NCBI GenBank assembly: GCA_009996615.1
Contig: JAACZU010000020.1
Coordinates: forward strand, 1-50,593
Reading direction: 5' to 3'
Origin: Rhodanobacteraceae bacterium
GTDB taxonomy: Bacteria > Pseudomonadota > Gammaproteobacteria > Xanthomonadales > Rhodanobacteraceae
DNA length: 50,593 nt
Both the position numbers and the translations under genes were made by a program. Below are positions 1-21,567 of the stretch, in pieces; the first letter of the stretch is position 1, and every line of letters starts with the position of its first letter. The notes beneath the pieces are model-generated. The model ran no database searches. It was given only the letters and a program-made list of their open reading frames with translations, and had not been told where the DNA came from.

Positions 1-245
1 GTGCCGCTGCCGGGATAGGGGGCGTCGCTGCGGCCGGTGCATTGCGCGGCCGTGCCGCCGTCGGTACGCACGTACCAGGTCGACGGGCCGGCCGGCTGCG
101 CCGCGCGTGCGGCCTGGGCCGCCGAGGTCGACAGCGACGCCACCATCAATACGGCAGCCACGCAGGCCGGCCGCCCCCCACGCCTCGACCGGGCGCACGC
201 CGTTTCGCGCGGACGCAAGCCGCGTGTCGGCGTCGCCATCGTCAT
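1..245 (-). CDS. Secreted protein, N-terminal part, probable parallel beta-helix protein (runs off left edge)
   Basis: Only the first 81 codons are in the window. The protein begins MTMATPTRG, has a basic stretch, then a hydrophobic segment (about residues 29-47) ending in a plausible AQA signal-peptidase site, so it is probably exported. The mature start contains a W-Y-V-R-T-D-G-G-T-x2-Q-C-T-G pattern followed by D-A-P-Y-P-G-S-G-T; from memory this opens many right-handed parallel beta-helix proteins of xanthomonads, but the rest is missing. Its ATG overlaps the TGA of the upstream glycosyltransferase as ATGA (242-245), which implies translational coupling and a role in the same surface-glycan operon, for example as a lyase or epimerase. 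Function is inferred only. Confidence 0.7.
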   Translation of the reverse strand, partial: MTMATPTRGLRPRETACARSRRGGRPACVAAVLMVASLSTSAAQAARAAQPAGPSTWYVRTDGGTAAQCTGRSDAPYPGSG

Positions 246-1234
246 GGCAGCCTCGCCGCCGGCCGGTCGTGGCCAAGCAAGCCGCGGCGCGCCGTCAGGA
301 CGAAAGCCAGCAGCGCCGGCGGCAGCAGGCTGGCCGCCTTGAGTTGCCACCAGAAGCGATCCTGTGCCCGGTCCGCCGACCCGAGCAGTGCGCGCGCGAG
401 GCGGGGATCGCCGTCGCGCAGCGCCGCTGCGGCGGCAACGCGGCGCGCCTCGCGCAGGCGCGGGGCAAACGCCGCCGCGGCGCCCGGCGCGTAGCGGGCC
501 GGGTCGCGGGCGAGCCGGTCGCCGACGCCGATCAGGCCGCGGCTCATCGCACCGTGATCGCGTGACACGCCGCCGGCGTGCACACGGTAGCCCATCAGAG
601 GCGGCGCCTCGACGAACAGCAGGTCGCCGTGCGCCAGCAGGCGCAGCAGGAATTCCAGGTCCTCGGCCCAACGCAGCGCCTCGTCGAAGCCGCCGACCGC
701 CGCGACGGCCTCGCGCCGCAGCAGCAGCGTGGATGGAAAGAACAGCATGCCGACCTTCATGAGGTCGGTACCGAGGCCCTCGATGCGCACCCGACCGGAT
801 GCGAGCGGCTGGCGCCGCAGCGACAGGTAACGCTCGCGCCGCGCCGCCAGCGCCGATGGCATCAACGTGCCGGTGTCGTCGAACTGGTAGTGGTCGCAGG
901 AGACCGCCACCACGTCGGGCGCCAGCGCGAGCGCATCTAGTTGCAGCGCGAGCTTGCGCGGATGCCACAGGTCGTCGGCATCGAGCAGCGCGATCCAGCG
1001 CCCGCGCGCGGCCGCGATGCCGGCGTTGCGTGCGCCGGGCGGACCGCGGTTGGGCGTCCGCACGACGCGCGCGCCGGCACGCCGGGCGATACCGGCGGTG
1101 TCGTCGGTCGACCCATCATCAACGACGATGATCTCGGCCGGCGACACGCTCTGCGCGGTGACCGTGGCCAGCGTCTCGGCGAGAAACGCCGCGGCGTTGT
1201 AGGCCGGAATCACGACACTGACATCCTCGACCAT
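242..1234 (-). CDS. Family 2 glycosyltransferase
   Basis: A 330-residue GT-A fold glycosyltransferase. The N-terminus carries V-S-V-V-I-P-A-Y-N, then E-I-I-V-V-D-D-G-S-T-D-D-T, N-R-G-P-P-G-A-R-N and the metal-binding L-L-D-A-D-D-L-W, all standard GT2 nucleotide-sugar signatures. No membrane segment is obvious, so it probably works at the cytoplasmic face on a lipid-linked sugar. The start at 1234 is chosen over one at 1255 because AGGAGGAGCGGG lies directly before this ATG and the GT2 fold starts four residues later. It follows the bifunctional GT2 protein (gap of about 56 bases) and overlaps the next gene by ATGA. Donor and acceptor sugars cannot be read from sequence. Confidence 0.93.
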   Translation of the reverse strand: MVEDVSVVIPAYNAAAFLAETLATVTAQSVSPAEIIVVDDGSTDDTAGIARRAGARVVRTPNRGPPGARNAGIAAARGRWIALLDADDLWHPRKLALQLDALALAPDVVAVSCDHYQFDDTGTLMPSALAARRERYLSLRRQPLASGRVRIEGLGTDLMKVGMLFFPSTLLLRREAVAAVGGFDEALRWAEDLEFLLRLLAHGDLLFVEAPPLMGYRVHAGGVSRDHGAMSRGLIGVGDRLARDPARYAPGAAAAFAPRLREARRVAAAAALRDGDPRLARALLGSADRAQDRFWWQLKAASLLPPALLAFVLTARRGLLGHDRPAARLP

Positions 1235-1290
1235 CCCGCTCCTCCTCAGGACCACGACGGGCCGCGTTCAGACCACTCGCCAGTCCGGGA

Positions 1291-3930
1291 TCACGGCGGC
1301 AACGTCGGCCCAGCCGGTCGCCGGCCGATCAGGATGCGCCGGATCAAGCCCTTCCATGCGTCGATGCGGAACGGGTCGTGCGCGAGCGCATACAGGAACG
1401 CGCGCAACGCCGGCCACGCCGGCTCCGCGGTGGCCAGCTCATGGCCATACTCGGCCTCGACCGCGGCCAGCGCGCGGCGCCGTAGCCAGCGCCCGCGCGC
1501 GCGCGCGCAGTGCTTGTCGACCAGCGCCCTCTGCGCGCGCCGCATGTGCTCCGCATTGGCGCTCATGTTGTTGCCGTGCACGCGGTACTGCGCATGCAAC
1601 TCGGACAGGTAGACCAGGTTTGCGACCTTGGCGATGCGCAGCCACATGTCGCGGTCCTCGCTGCCGAGCCGGTTGAAGCGTGCGTCGAAGTCGCCGACCC
1701 GCTCGATCACGCTGCGGCGGAACACGGCGGTCAGGCAGGCAACATGCTGGCGGCGCAGCAGGATCGCGGTGAACGGGTCGTGCGCGCCGTGCGTCCAGCG
1801 CGGCTGCCACCGGCCCCGAGGCAGCACGCGGCCCCGGGCATCGATGTCCTCGGCATCGGCATGCACGAGCCCGACGGCCGGATCGCGCTCGAGCACATCG
1901 ACGCAGGCGGCCAGATGCCCGGGCAGCCAGATGTCGTCGGCATCGAGCAGCGCGAGGTAGCGTCCCCGCGCAACGGCGATCGCCGCATTGCGGGCCAGCG
2001 GCAGGCCCTGGTTCTCCTGATGCACGACGCGAACGCGCCCCGGATGCGCGGCCGCATAGCGGTCGGCCAGCGCGCCGCTGCCGTCGGTCGAGCCGTCGTC
2101 GACGACGATGATCTCGCTGCTGCGCAGGGTCTGTGCGAGCGCGCTGTCCAGCGCCTGCGCGAGGAAGCGCTCACCGTTGTAGACCGGCATGATGACGCTG
2201 ACCAGCGGCGACGCCGACGGTGCGTCGGCCACGACCGGCAGGTCGTCGACGACGGGGATGCGCGCGACGCCGGGCGCCGGCTCGCCGCGGGCGTCCAGCG
2301 CCTCGCTGCCCTGGATGCACGAATACGTGTGGCAGCCATCTGCGCCGGGCATCCAGGCGGCATCCAGCCGCGCCAGCGGGCGTTCGCGATAGCCGGTGGG
2401 ACTCAGCTCGAGCACTTCGTTGAACACGACTGCGGCACCATAAGTGGGGGCGCAATCCTGCGCGGGACGAATCAGGCGTCCGGCATTGACGAACAGCGCG
2501 CCTGCGGGGCGGGCTCGGCGCACATCCTTGACCACCGGATTGCACGGATGCGGACGATACGGCCCCGTCAATGTGTCGGAGATGAACAGGGACAGCTCGT
2601 CGCAGGTGCCCGAGTCCCTCTCCGACACGCTGGCGAACAGGTACCAGTGGCGGTCGTGGAAGTGCAGCGTCGGGTCGACCCCGACGCAATCGACGAGCAG
2701 GTCGGCGACCGGCTCCCAGCGCAGCGGGAACGCGGTCGCACAGTACAGGCGCACGCGGCGCGCCGCACCCGATTCGAGCGTCAGGTACCAGCGCCCGTCG
2801 TGGCGGAACACCTGCGGATAGGACACGTGATGCGCTTCATCGATCGCGATGCCGAGCCGCCGCGCACTGCCGTCCGCTCGCAGTTCCAGGCAAGCAATGA
2901 CGCCGCGCTGGTCGCGCAGGCCATACTCCTCGACGAACACGAACTGGCGGCCGTCGGCGTCGAGGAGGAACGGGTCGGCCCAGTACAGGTGGCCAGGTGC
3001 GACCAGGCACTGCACCGTGCCGACCACCGGCCGGGCCGGATCGAGTGGTTCGGCGGCGCGTCGAAGCGCAACGAACCATGCATCCCTGTTGCTCCACAGG
3101 TGGCGCCTCCAGCGGATCGTGTTGCATCCGGAGACGTACAACGCGCGTATTCCCGCAGCAGGCGGCAACTGCCCCGCTGATGCGCCGAAGCGCAACTGAC
3201 CGACCTGTCGGCAGGGTGCCACGATCTCGCCGCGCACCAGCGCCCGCAACGCGCGCAGCAGCAGCGACGGCAGCTTGCGGAATGCGTGCTCGCGCTGCAA
3301 TCCGAACGATCCCCCCTGCGTCGCGCCAGTGCTGCTCGCCAGCAGCACCGACGTGCCGTCGCGCGCCTGCAGGCAAAGATTCATCGGCGTGACGACATCG
3401 CCCTCGATCAGTGGCGCGAGCAGGCCGAGGCCCGCGCCACGCCGGTCGGTCAGCTCGTCGCCGATGTGCCAGCAGCCCCACTCGGCGCGGGCCGCACAGG
3501 TGTCGGCGGCCGCAAACGCGGTCGCGGCCAGCATCAGATCGAACCGCCGCGTGGCGAGCCACGCCCCCACCGCCGGCTCGTCGGGCAGTTCGACCAGTGC
3601 GATGCCGCCGGCACGCGCGCGCATCAGGACGTCGACCGGCACGAACGGCAAGCCGGCACGCCGGCGACACAGGCGTTCCAGCGCAAGGAAGAGCCTCAGG
3701 TCGGGCGCCAGCGCTACCGTCCTTGGCGGCGGCTGCACCCGCGCGACAATCAGCAGCGTGAGGTCGATCCAGCTCTCGGTCGCGAGATGTTCGATCGCAT
3801 CGACCAGCCAGCGACAGGCCTGCGCCCGCACCAGCACGGCGACACGCAAGCGTGGCGCAACCGGCCCGGGAACGCCCATGGGGCGGGAAGGCTGCTGCAC
3901 CACGGTCGCTGGCATGTGCGAGGTGACCAT
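1291..3930 (-). CDS. Fusion protein: GINT1-like beta-propeller domain plus C-terminal GT2 glycosyltransferase
   Basis: An 879-residue protein with at least three parts. Residues ~25-235 form an N-terminal domain I do not recognise securely (faintly like the formyltransferase-type N-termini found in such proteins). Residues ~265-530 look like the five-bladed propeller of glucosamine inositolphosphorylceramide transferase N-terminal domains (GH43/32-like fold): Y-W-A-D-P-F-L near residue 315, then V-F-V-E-E-Y, H-V-S-Y-P-Q-V-F and D-P-T-L-H-F. Residues ~575-850 are a complete GT2 domain (V-S-V-I-M-P-V-Y-N-G; V-V-D-D-G-S-T-D-G-S; L-L-D-A-D-D-I-W). The start has GGAGGGCGGG just upstream. It lies 24 bases after the methyltransferase gene in the same operon. 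Likely a glycan assembly or modification enzyme; the propeller may bind or process the sugar acceptor. Confidence 0.85.
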   Translation of the reverse strand: MVTSHMPATVVQQPSRPMGVPGPVAPRLRVAVLVRAQACRWLVDAIEHLATESWIDLTLLIVARVQPPPRTVALAPDLRLFLALERLCRRRAGLPFVPVDVLMRARAGGIALVELPDEPAVGAWLATRRFDLMLAATAFAAADTCAARAEWGCWHIGDELTDRRGAGLGLLAPLIEGDVVTPMNLCLQARDGTSVLLASSTGATQGGSFGLQREHAFRKLPSLLLRALRALVRGEIVAPCRQVGQLRFGASAGQLPPAAGIRALYVSGCNTIRWRRHLWSNRDAWFVALRRAAEPLDPARPVVGTVQCLVAPGHLYWADPFLLDADGRQFVFVEEYGLRDQRGVIACLELRADGSARRLGIAIDEAHHVSYPQVFRHDGRWYLTLESGAARRVRLYCATAFPLRWEPVADLLVDCVGVDPTLHFHDRHWYLFASVSERDSGTCDELSLFISDTLTGPYRPHPCNPVVKDVRRARPAGALFVNAGRLIRPAQDCAPTYGAAVVFNEVLELSPTGYRERPLARLDAAWMPGADGCHTYSCIQGSEALDARGEPAPGVARIPVVDDLPVVADAPSASPLVSVIMPVYNGERFLAQALDSALAQTLRSSEIIVVDDGSTDGSGALADRYAAAHPGRVRVVHQENQGLPLARNAAIAVARGRYLALLDADDIWLPGHLAACVDVLERDPAVGLVHADAEDIDARGRVLPRGRWQPRWTHGAHDPFTAILLRRQHVACLTAVFRRSVIERVGDFDARFNRLGSEDRDMWLRIAKVANLVYLSELHAQYRVHGNNMSANAEHMRRAQRALVDKHCARARGRWLRRRALAAVEAEYGHELATAEPAWPALRAFLYALAHDPFRIDAWKGLIRRILIGRRPAGPTLPP

Positions 3931-3954
3931 CCCGCCCTCCTTTCTTCCTCCGGC

Positions 3955-4911
3955 TCAGTCCGGGCGAGCGGGCGCGGGCTCCCGGTCACGCGCGGCTGCC
4001 ACCGGAACGGCCGTTGCGTCCTGCTCGCCGGGCTGCACCGGCTGCTCCCTCGCGCGGCTCCCGGCCATGCCGTCCTGGCCGGAGGCGGCAGGATGCGACG
4101 GTGCGTCCACCCGGCAGAAGTAGAAACCGTAAAAATGCGGCAACGTGCACTCCGGATGGAATGGCACTTCCGTGCGGTTGGCCAGACACTTCCATGAATC
4201 TTCCTGGCGATAGCCCAAAGCGGCCAGGCTGGCAACGAACTTCTCGACGTTGTCGACGCGGCAGGGGCTGATCGAGTAGCCGGTATTCTGCAAGGTCACA
4301 AAGGCCTTGCGCTCGGTCAGCGCCAGGCGATTGATGATGAGATGCGACGGCCGCACCCGCAGGCTGGCAAGCAGCTCCGCCAGCGGGCGCTCGATGTACT
4401 GCAGGCAGCCGGCAGAGAACAAGACCGAGCTGTGGTCCAGATCGGCCATGTCGTCGCTGAAGCGCAGATGCGGCGCATTGCGCTGCGCGGCGATCGTCCG
4501 TCCCGCCGCCACCACCTCGGACAGCTCGCAGACCGTCCACGCCAGGTCGTCGCGCAAAGCCAGGCGGTCGCGGTAGGCGTAGTAGGACGCGCCGATGCTG
4601 CCGCCCAGATCGACAAGCCGGCCGCCCTCGAGAGTCGGCAGGACACGCGCGAGCCAGAACAAGACCGGGTAGTCATGCGGCTTGAGGACCAGGTGCCGTT
4701 GCAGTATCTCTTCGTGGCTGGCACCGAAGCGCGTCGTGGCCTCGAACCGCTGCGCGAATGCGAGCGCGTCCTGGAACGAGTCGAACGTGCCCCAGTGCAG
4801 GTTCTGCCAGCCGCGCGCCTGGAAGAACAACCGGCGCTTCCAGGGCTCCAGCAGGAACCGCGGAACGAGCGGCCTCACAAGCCGTTTTGCCGCATGAGCG
4901 AACGTCGTCAT
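3955..4911 (-). CDS. Putative SAM-dependent methyltransferase, TIGR04325-like
   Basis: A 318-residue protein resembling the TIGR04325 (LIC12133) methyltransferase family found in polysaccharide loci. The SAM-binding loop is L-V-D-L-G-G-S-I-G-A-S-Y-Y (about residues 98-110), followed by a V-C-E-L-S acidic-loop equivalent and D-D-M-A-D-L. The C-terminus ends in a low-complexity tail rich in Ala, Arg and Pro after F-Y-F-C-R-V-D. The start at 4911 is preferred over 4968 because GGGGGCGTG precedes it and the upstream residues look non-coding. It is the first gene of the leftward operon, divergent from the cupin genes. It would methylate a sugar or glycan end; the substrate is unknown. Confidence 0.8.
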   Translation of the reverse strand: MTTFAHAAKRLVRPLVPRFLLEPWKRRLFFQARGWQNLHWGTFDSFQDALAFAQRFEATTRFGASHEEILQRHLVLKPHDYPVLFWLARVLPTLEGGRLVDLGGSIGASYYAYRDRLALRDDLAWTVCELSEVVAAGRTIAAQRNAPHLRFSDDMADLDHSSVLFSAGCLQYIERPLAELLASLRVRPSHLIINRLALTERKAFVTLQNTGYSISPCRVDNVEKFVASLAALGYRQEDSWKCLANRTEVPFHPECTLPHFYGFYFCRVDAPSHPAASGQDGMAGSRAREQPVQPGEQDATAVPVAAARDREPAPARPD

Positions 4912-4960
4912 CACGCCCCCTGCCACAAACCGCCTGCCACGCCCCGCCACACCGGGGACA

Positions 4961-4979
4961 GTCACCACATTTTGATGAC
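4961..4979. promoter_or_regulatory. Imperfect palindrome in divergent intergenic region (possible operator)
   Basis: GTCACCA-CATTT-TGATGAC is a 7+5+7 inverted repeat with one mismatch. It lies between the leftward glycan operon (start 4911) and the rightward cupin/NRPS operon (start 5040), where a shared regulator could bind. No regulator gene is present in the window and a clean promoter pair is not visible beside it, so this is tentative. Confidence 0.25.
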
Positions 4980-5039
4980 AACAACCGTGACGCGGAGCAC
5001 ACTATAGCGCAGTAAGGCCCCATAGAGGAGAATCTGGCC

Positions 5040-5954
5040 ATGGGCGCCGACGCTTCCCTCATCGAGGTCGATTGGGCCTCGTTCGATCCTTGGCGCATCC
5101 AGCCGGTTCGCCATGCGCTGGGGGAGCATCCCCTGCTGCAGATCGATCAGCTGGTCGCACTGGGCAAGCGCCTCGAGCGCACGGACCAGACCTTTTCGTT
5201 CAACAGCGACGCCGGTGCGGACGCGGACTTCAACACCGTGGCGCGCACGCACCCGAACCGTAACTCCACCACCGACACGCTGCAGCGCATCAGCGAAGCG
5301 AAGGCGTGGATGCTGCTGCGCCACGTGCAGGCCGATCCGGTCTACTGCACGCTGGTGGACACGGTGCTCGATGCGATCAAGCCGCAGGTCGATCGCGTCG
5401 ATCCGGGCATGTGCTACCGCGCCGGCTGGATCTTCGTCTCGTCGCCGCATACCGTCACGCCATTCCATATCGACCGCAACCACGTGCTGCTGCTGCAGCT
5501 GTGCGGCACCAAGACCGTGTATGTCTGGGACGCCGACGACGTCGAGGTCGTGAGCGACCATGCACGCGCGCACTTCCTCGACTGCCATCAGCTCGACCTG
5601 GTGCAGTGGCATGAGGCGTTCCGCGCGCGCGCACACGTATTCGAACTCGGCCCGGGCATGGGTGTGTACATGCCGCTGACCAGCCCGCACATGGTGGAGA
5701 TCGGCGACGGCGCGTCGGTGGCGATGAGCGTGAGCTACAACACCGACGCGTCGCGCCGGCGCGCGCTGCTGCATGTGCTGCGCGAGCGGCTGTGCGAACA
5801 CCACATCGAACTGCCGCCGATCGGGCGACACCCGCTGTTCGACTCCGTCTCGCATGCCGGCGCGCGCGCGCTGGTCGACCTGCACCAGCTCGGTCGACGC
5901 ATGCTCGGCCGGTCGTCGATCTCGGACGGCGTCCCGTATGCTCTGGCGGAGTGA
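5040..5954 (+). CDS. Cupin-like/JmjC-type Fe(II)/2-oxoglutarate oxygenase, copy 1
   Basis: A 304-residue protein of the cupin-8/JmjC-like family. A double-stranded beta-helix metal site is visible: H143-I-D145 in T-P-F-H-I-D, and the distal histidine H217 in T-S-P-H-M-V-E. The G-T-K-T-V-Y-V-W-D strand between them carries a lysine that could bind 2-oxoglutarate. Such enzymes hydroxylate protein side chains or small molecules. AGAGGAG sits nine bases upstream of the ATG. It is the first gene of the NRPS-PKS operon and is a close sister of the next gene, with matching D-W-A-S/A-F-D-P-W-R-I-Q starts. A tailoring role, hydroxylating an amino acid or the carrier-bound peptide, is inferred from position; a role in glycan modification is an alternative. 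Confidence 0.88.
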   Translation: MGADASLIEVDWASFDPWRIQPVRHALGEHPLLQIDQLVALGKRLERTDQTFSFNSDAGADADFNTVARTHPNRNSTTDTLQRISEAKAWMLLRHVQADPVYCTLVDTVLDAIKPQVDRVDPGMCYRAGWIFVSSPHTVTPFHIDRNHVLLLQLCGTKTVYVWDADDVEVVSDHARAHFLDCHQLDLVQWHEAFRARAHVFELGPGMGVYMPLTSPHMVEIGDGASVAMSVSYNTDASRRRALLHVLRERLCEHHIELPPIGRHPLFDSVSHAGARALVDLHQLGRRMLGRSSISDGVPYALAE

Positions 5955-6089
5955 GCCGGCAGGCGCCTGAGGGCGCGGCCTGCATATCGCACGAACGCGG
6001 TGATGGCGTTGGCTGCACCGGCGCGGACTTGTGCATGCAGCCCACCCGCAGGAAACTGGAGACGCGACTGTCCGAGGGAGGGTGAGGTC

Positions 6090-7013
6090 ATGAATGACTC
6101 CTGCACAGGCTTGCTCGACGTCGACTGGGCTGCGTTCGATCCGTGGCGCATCCAGGCCTTGCGGCACCGTCTCACCGACCATGCGCTGTTGCAGCCTGCG
6201 CAACTGGTGGAACTCGGCAAACGCCTGGAGAACGCCGGCCAGGTACGAACGCACAGCGGCGAGGCGACCGCCGGCACCCCGTTCAACCACGCCCCGCGCC
6301 TGCACCCCAACCGCCGTCCGGCCGCCGAAACGCTGCAGCAGATCCACCAGGCCAACGCCTGGATGTCGCTGCTGAACGTGCAGTGCGACCCGCTGTACCG
6401 CACGCTGGTCGACGAGGTCCTCGACGAGCTCAAGCCGCGACTGGACGCCGTCGATCCCGGCATGTGCTACCGCGGCGGCTGGATCTTCGTTACTTCGCCC
6501 AACGCGGTGACGCCGTTCCATTTCGACAAGGAGCACAATTTCATCGTGCAGGTGCACGGCCGCAAGACGCTGTACGTCTGGGATCATCGCGACCTCGTCG
6601 CGGCCAGCGAGGAGGCGCGCGACCGCTTCCACGCGCACCACGAACGCGACCTGCTGGTCTGGCGCGACGACCTTCGGGCACGCGCGCGGGTGTTCCATCT
6701 GGAGCCGGGGCAGGGCGTCTACATGCCTTCGACCAGCCCGCACATGGTCGAGAACGGCAACGGCGCGTCGATCACGATGAGCTTCACCTACTACACCGCG
6801 GCGACGCGTCGCATCAGCGCATTGCACCGGACCCGCCACCGCCTGCGCGCCCTCGGCCTGACGCTGCCGTCGGTGGGCCACTACCCGATGCTCGACACGC
6901 TGGCGTACGCGCTCCACCGCGGCCTCACCGTTTCCGGCAACGCCGCGCGACGTGCGCTCGGCCGGAAAACCTGTCCGGACGACGCGCCCTACGCGTCCGC
7001 GAACATCGCCTGA
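6090..7013 (+). CDS. Cupin-like/JmjC-type Fe(II)/2-oxoglutarate oxygenase, copy 2
   Basis: A 307-residue paralogue of the preceding gene. The metal triad is kept: H144-F-D146 in T-P-F-H-F-D and H218 in T-S-P-H-M-V-E, with G-R-K-T-L-Y-V-W-D between. The ATG at 6090 has GGGAGGGTGAGGTC directly upstream; the open frame extends to 6000 but that stretch looks non-coding. The two proteins align over their full length, so this is a tandem duplication. Differences around the metal site (D-K-E-H-N-F-I-V-Q versus D-R-N-H-V-L-L-L-Q) suggest different substrates or successive hydroxylations. It is followed by a 172-base leader before the NRPS-PKS gene. Confidence 0.88.
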   Translation: MNDSCTGLLDVDWAAFDPWRIQALRHRLTDHALLQPAQLVELGKRLENAGQVRTHSGEATAGTPFNHAPRLHPNRRPAAETLQQIHQANAWMSLLNVQCDPLYRTLVDEVLDELKPRLDAVDPGMCYRGGWIFVTSPNAVTPFHFDKEHNFIVQVHGRKTLYVWDHRDLVAASEEARDRFHAHHERDLLVWRDDLRARARVFHLEPGQGVYMPSTSPHMVENGNGASITMSFTYYTAATRRISALHRTRHRLRALGLTLPSVGHYPMLDTLAYALHRGLTVSGNAARRALGRKTCPDDAPYASANIA

Positions 7014-7049
7014 TCGTTGCCGCGTGACAGCGCGGCGCCAACGATGTAG

Positions 7050-7065
7050 TGTGATGCACGTCACG
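7050..7065. promoter_or_regulatory. Probable CRP/Clp-family binding site upstream of the NRPS-PKS gene
   Basis: TGTGATGCACGTCACG matches the CRP/Clp consensus TGTGA-N6-TCACA at all but one of the ten fixed positions. It lies 121 bases before the NRPS-PKS start and 37 bases after the second cupin gene. Clp, the CRP homologue of xanthomonads, is known to control antibiotic and exopolysaccharide genes, so the site fits the context. No convincing -10/-35 pair was found beside it. Confidence 0.5.
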
Positions 7066-7149
7066 TTTTATGGGCGGATGGCCACAGGGTGGAACCGTCC
7101 GGGATGCCGCGTGGCGGTCGCGCCCCGCAGCGAAGGAACGTCGTAGGGA

Positions 7150-7161
7150 GGACAGCTGTCC
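7150..7161. promoter_or_regulatory. Perfect 12-bp palindrome overlapping a Shine-Dalgarno-like sequence
   Basis: GGACAGCTGTCC is a perfect palindrome that overlaps the strong SD-like AGGGAGG at 7145-7151. That SD is 12 bases from an ATG at 7164 in another frame, and 34 bases from the NRPS-PKS ATG at 7186, whose own SD is weak (AGGG near 7172). It could be a protein-binding site or an RNA element; no direct evidence exists. Confidence 0.3.
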
Positions 7162-7185
7162 GCATGACAGCAGGGCCGACCAGCC

Positions 7186-20806
<13,621 letters not shown>

Positions 20807-20810
<4 letters not shown>

Positions 20811-21565
20811 CGACGCCGGAGCCGGAGCCGCGCTGGCTCGCCGCCGGTGGCCGGCGGCTGTTTTCGGTGCTGCACCGGCCGCCGGCCCCGCCACGCGCCG
20901 GCGTGCTCGTCTGCCCGCCGCTGTTGAACGAGCATGCGCGCAGCTATCGGCTGTTCGCGCTGCTGGCCGATGCGCTGGCCGCGCACGGGCTGGCGGTGCT
21001 GCGCTTCGACTACCACGGCACCGGCGATTCCGACGGCGAGGATGCCGACTTCACACTGGAGTCGGCGCGCAGCGACAGCGGCGAGGCGCTCGGCGCGCTG
21101 CGCCGGGCGGTTGCCGGTGCCCCGCTCGTCGTGCTGGGCGTGCGCGCCGGCGCGATCCCGGCCATCCATGCGGCCACCGCCGGCGGCGCCGCCGCGCTCT
21201 GGTTGTGGCAGCCGTGCACGGACGGCGCCGACTATCTGGCCGAGTTGCAGGCACGCGATGCAGCGCGCTGGCGCGCGCATCCGGCGGGCCTGCGGCCGGG
21301 CGAAGCGCAGACGCTGATGGGCCTGCGCTGCACCGACGCGCTGGCGGAAGGACTGCGCGCGGCGCGCGTGGAATCGTGCGTGCCCGGCGCGGCGCCGCCG
21401 GTCACCGTGCTCGATGCCGCCGGCGGCGCCGCCGCACCCGGGCCGGTCCGCCGCATCGACCTCGCCGCGCCGCTGCACGACTGGATCGGGCAGCCCGGCA
21501 TGGGCCGGTTTCCGCGCGCGCCCGTGCACGCGCTCGCCCAGCGCCTGGCGGCGACGCTGGACTGA
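20807..21565 (+). CDS. Alpha/beta-hydrolase-fold protein with Arg at the nucleophile elbow (exosortase-A-associated hydrolase 2-like)
   Basis: A 252-residue alpha/beta-hydrolase-fold protein; its ATG overlaps the NRPS stop codon (ATGA). It begins with V-L-V-C-P-P-L-L-N-E-H-A-R-S-Y-R and has F-D-Y-H-G-T-G-D-S-D-G, as in the hydrolase 2 family linked to exosortase A loci. The elbow reads L-G-V-R-A-G-A where G-x-S-x-G is expected, so the serine is replaced by arginine. I recall G-L-R-L-G in that family, so the loss may be ancestral. It could be a non-catalytic partner of the next hydrolase. Position directly after a thioesterase-less NRPS suggests a role in product release or handling. Confidence 0.85.
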
Positions 21566-21567
21566 GC

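Noticed and set aside
5000-5006. CACTATA as a -10 box for the cupin operon with TTGATG at 4972
   Set aside because: The spacer would be more than 20 bases, too long for a sigma-70 promoter.
5959-5983. GC-rich hairpin after the first cupin gene
   Set aside because: The stem is broken by unequal bulges and lies inside an apparent operon; too weak to call a terminator.
4962-7064. A 700-codon minus-strand frame across both cupin genes
   Set aside because: Repeats of its translation mirror the duplicated cupin genes in antisense; it is not an independent gene.
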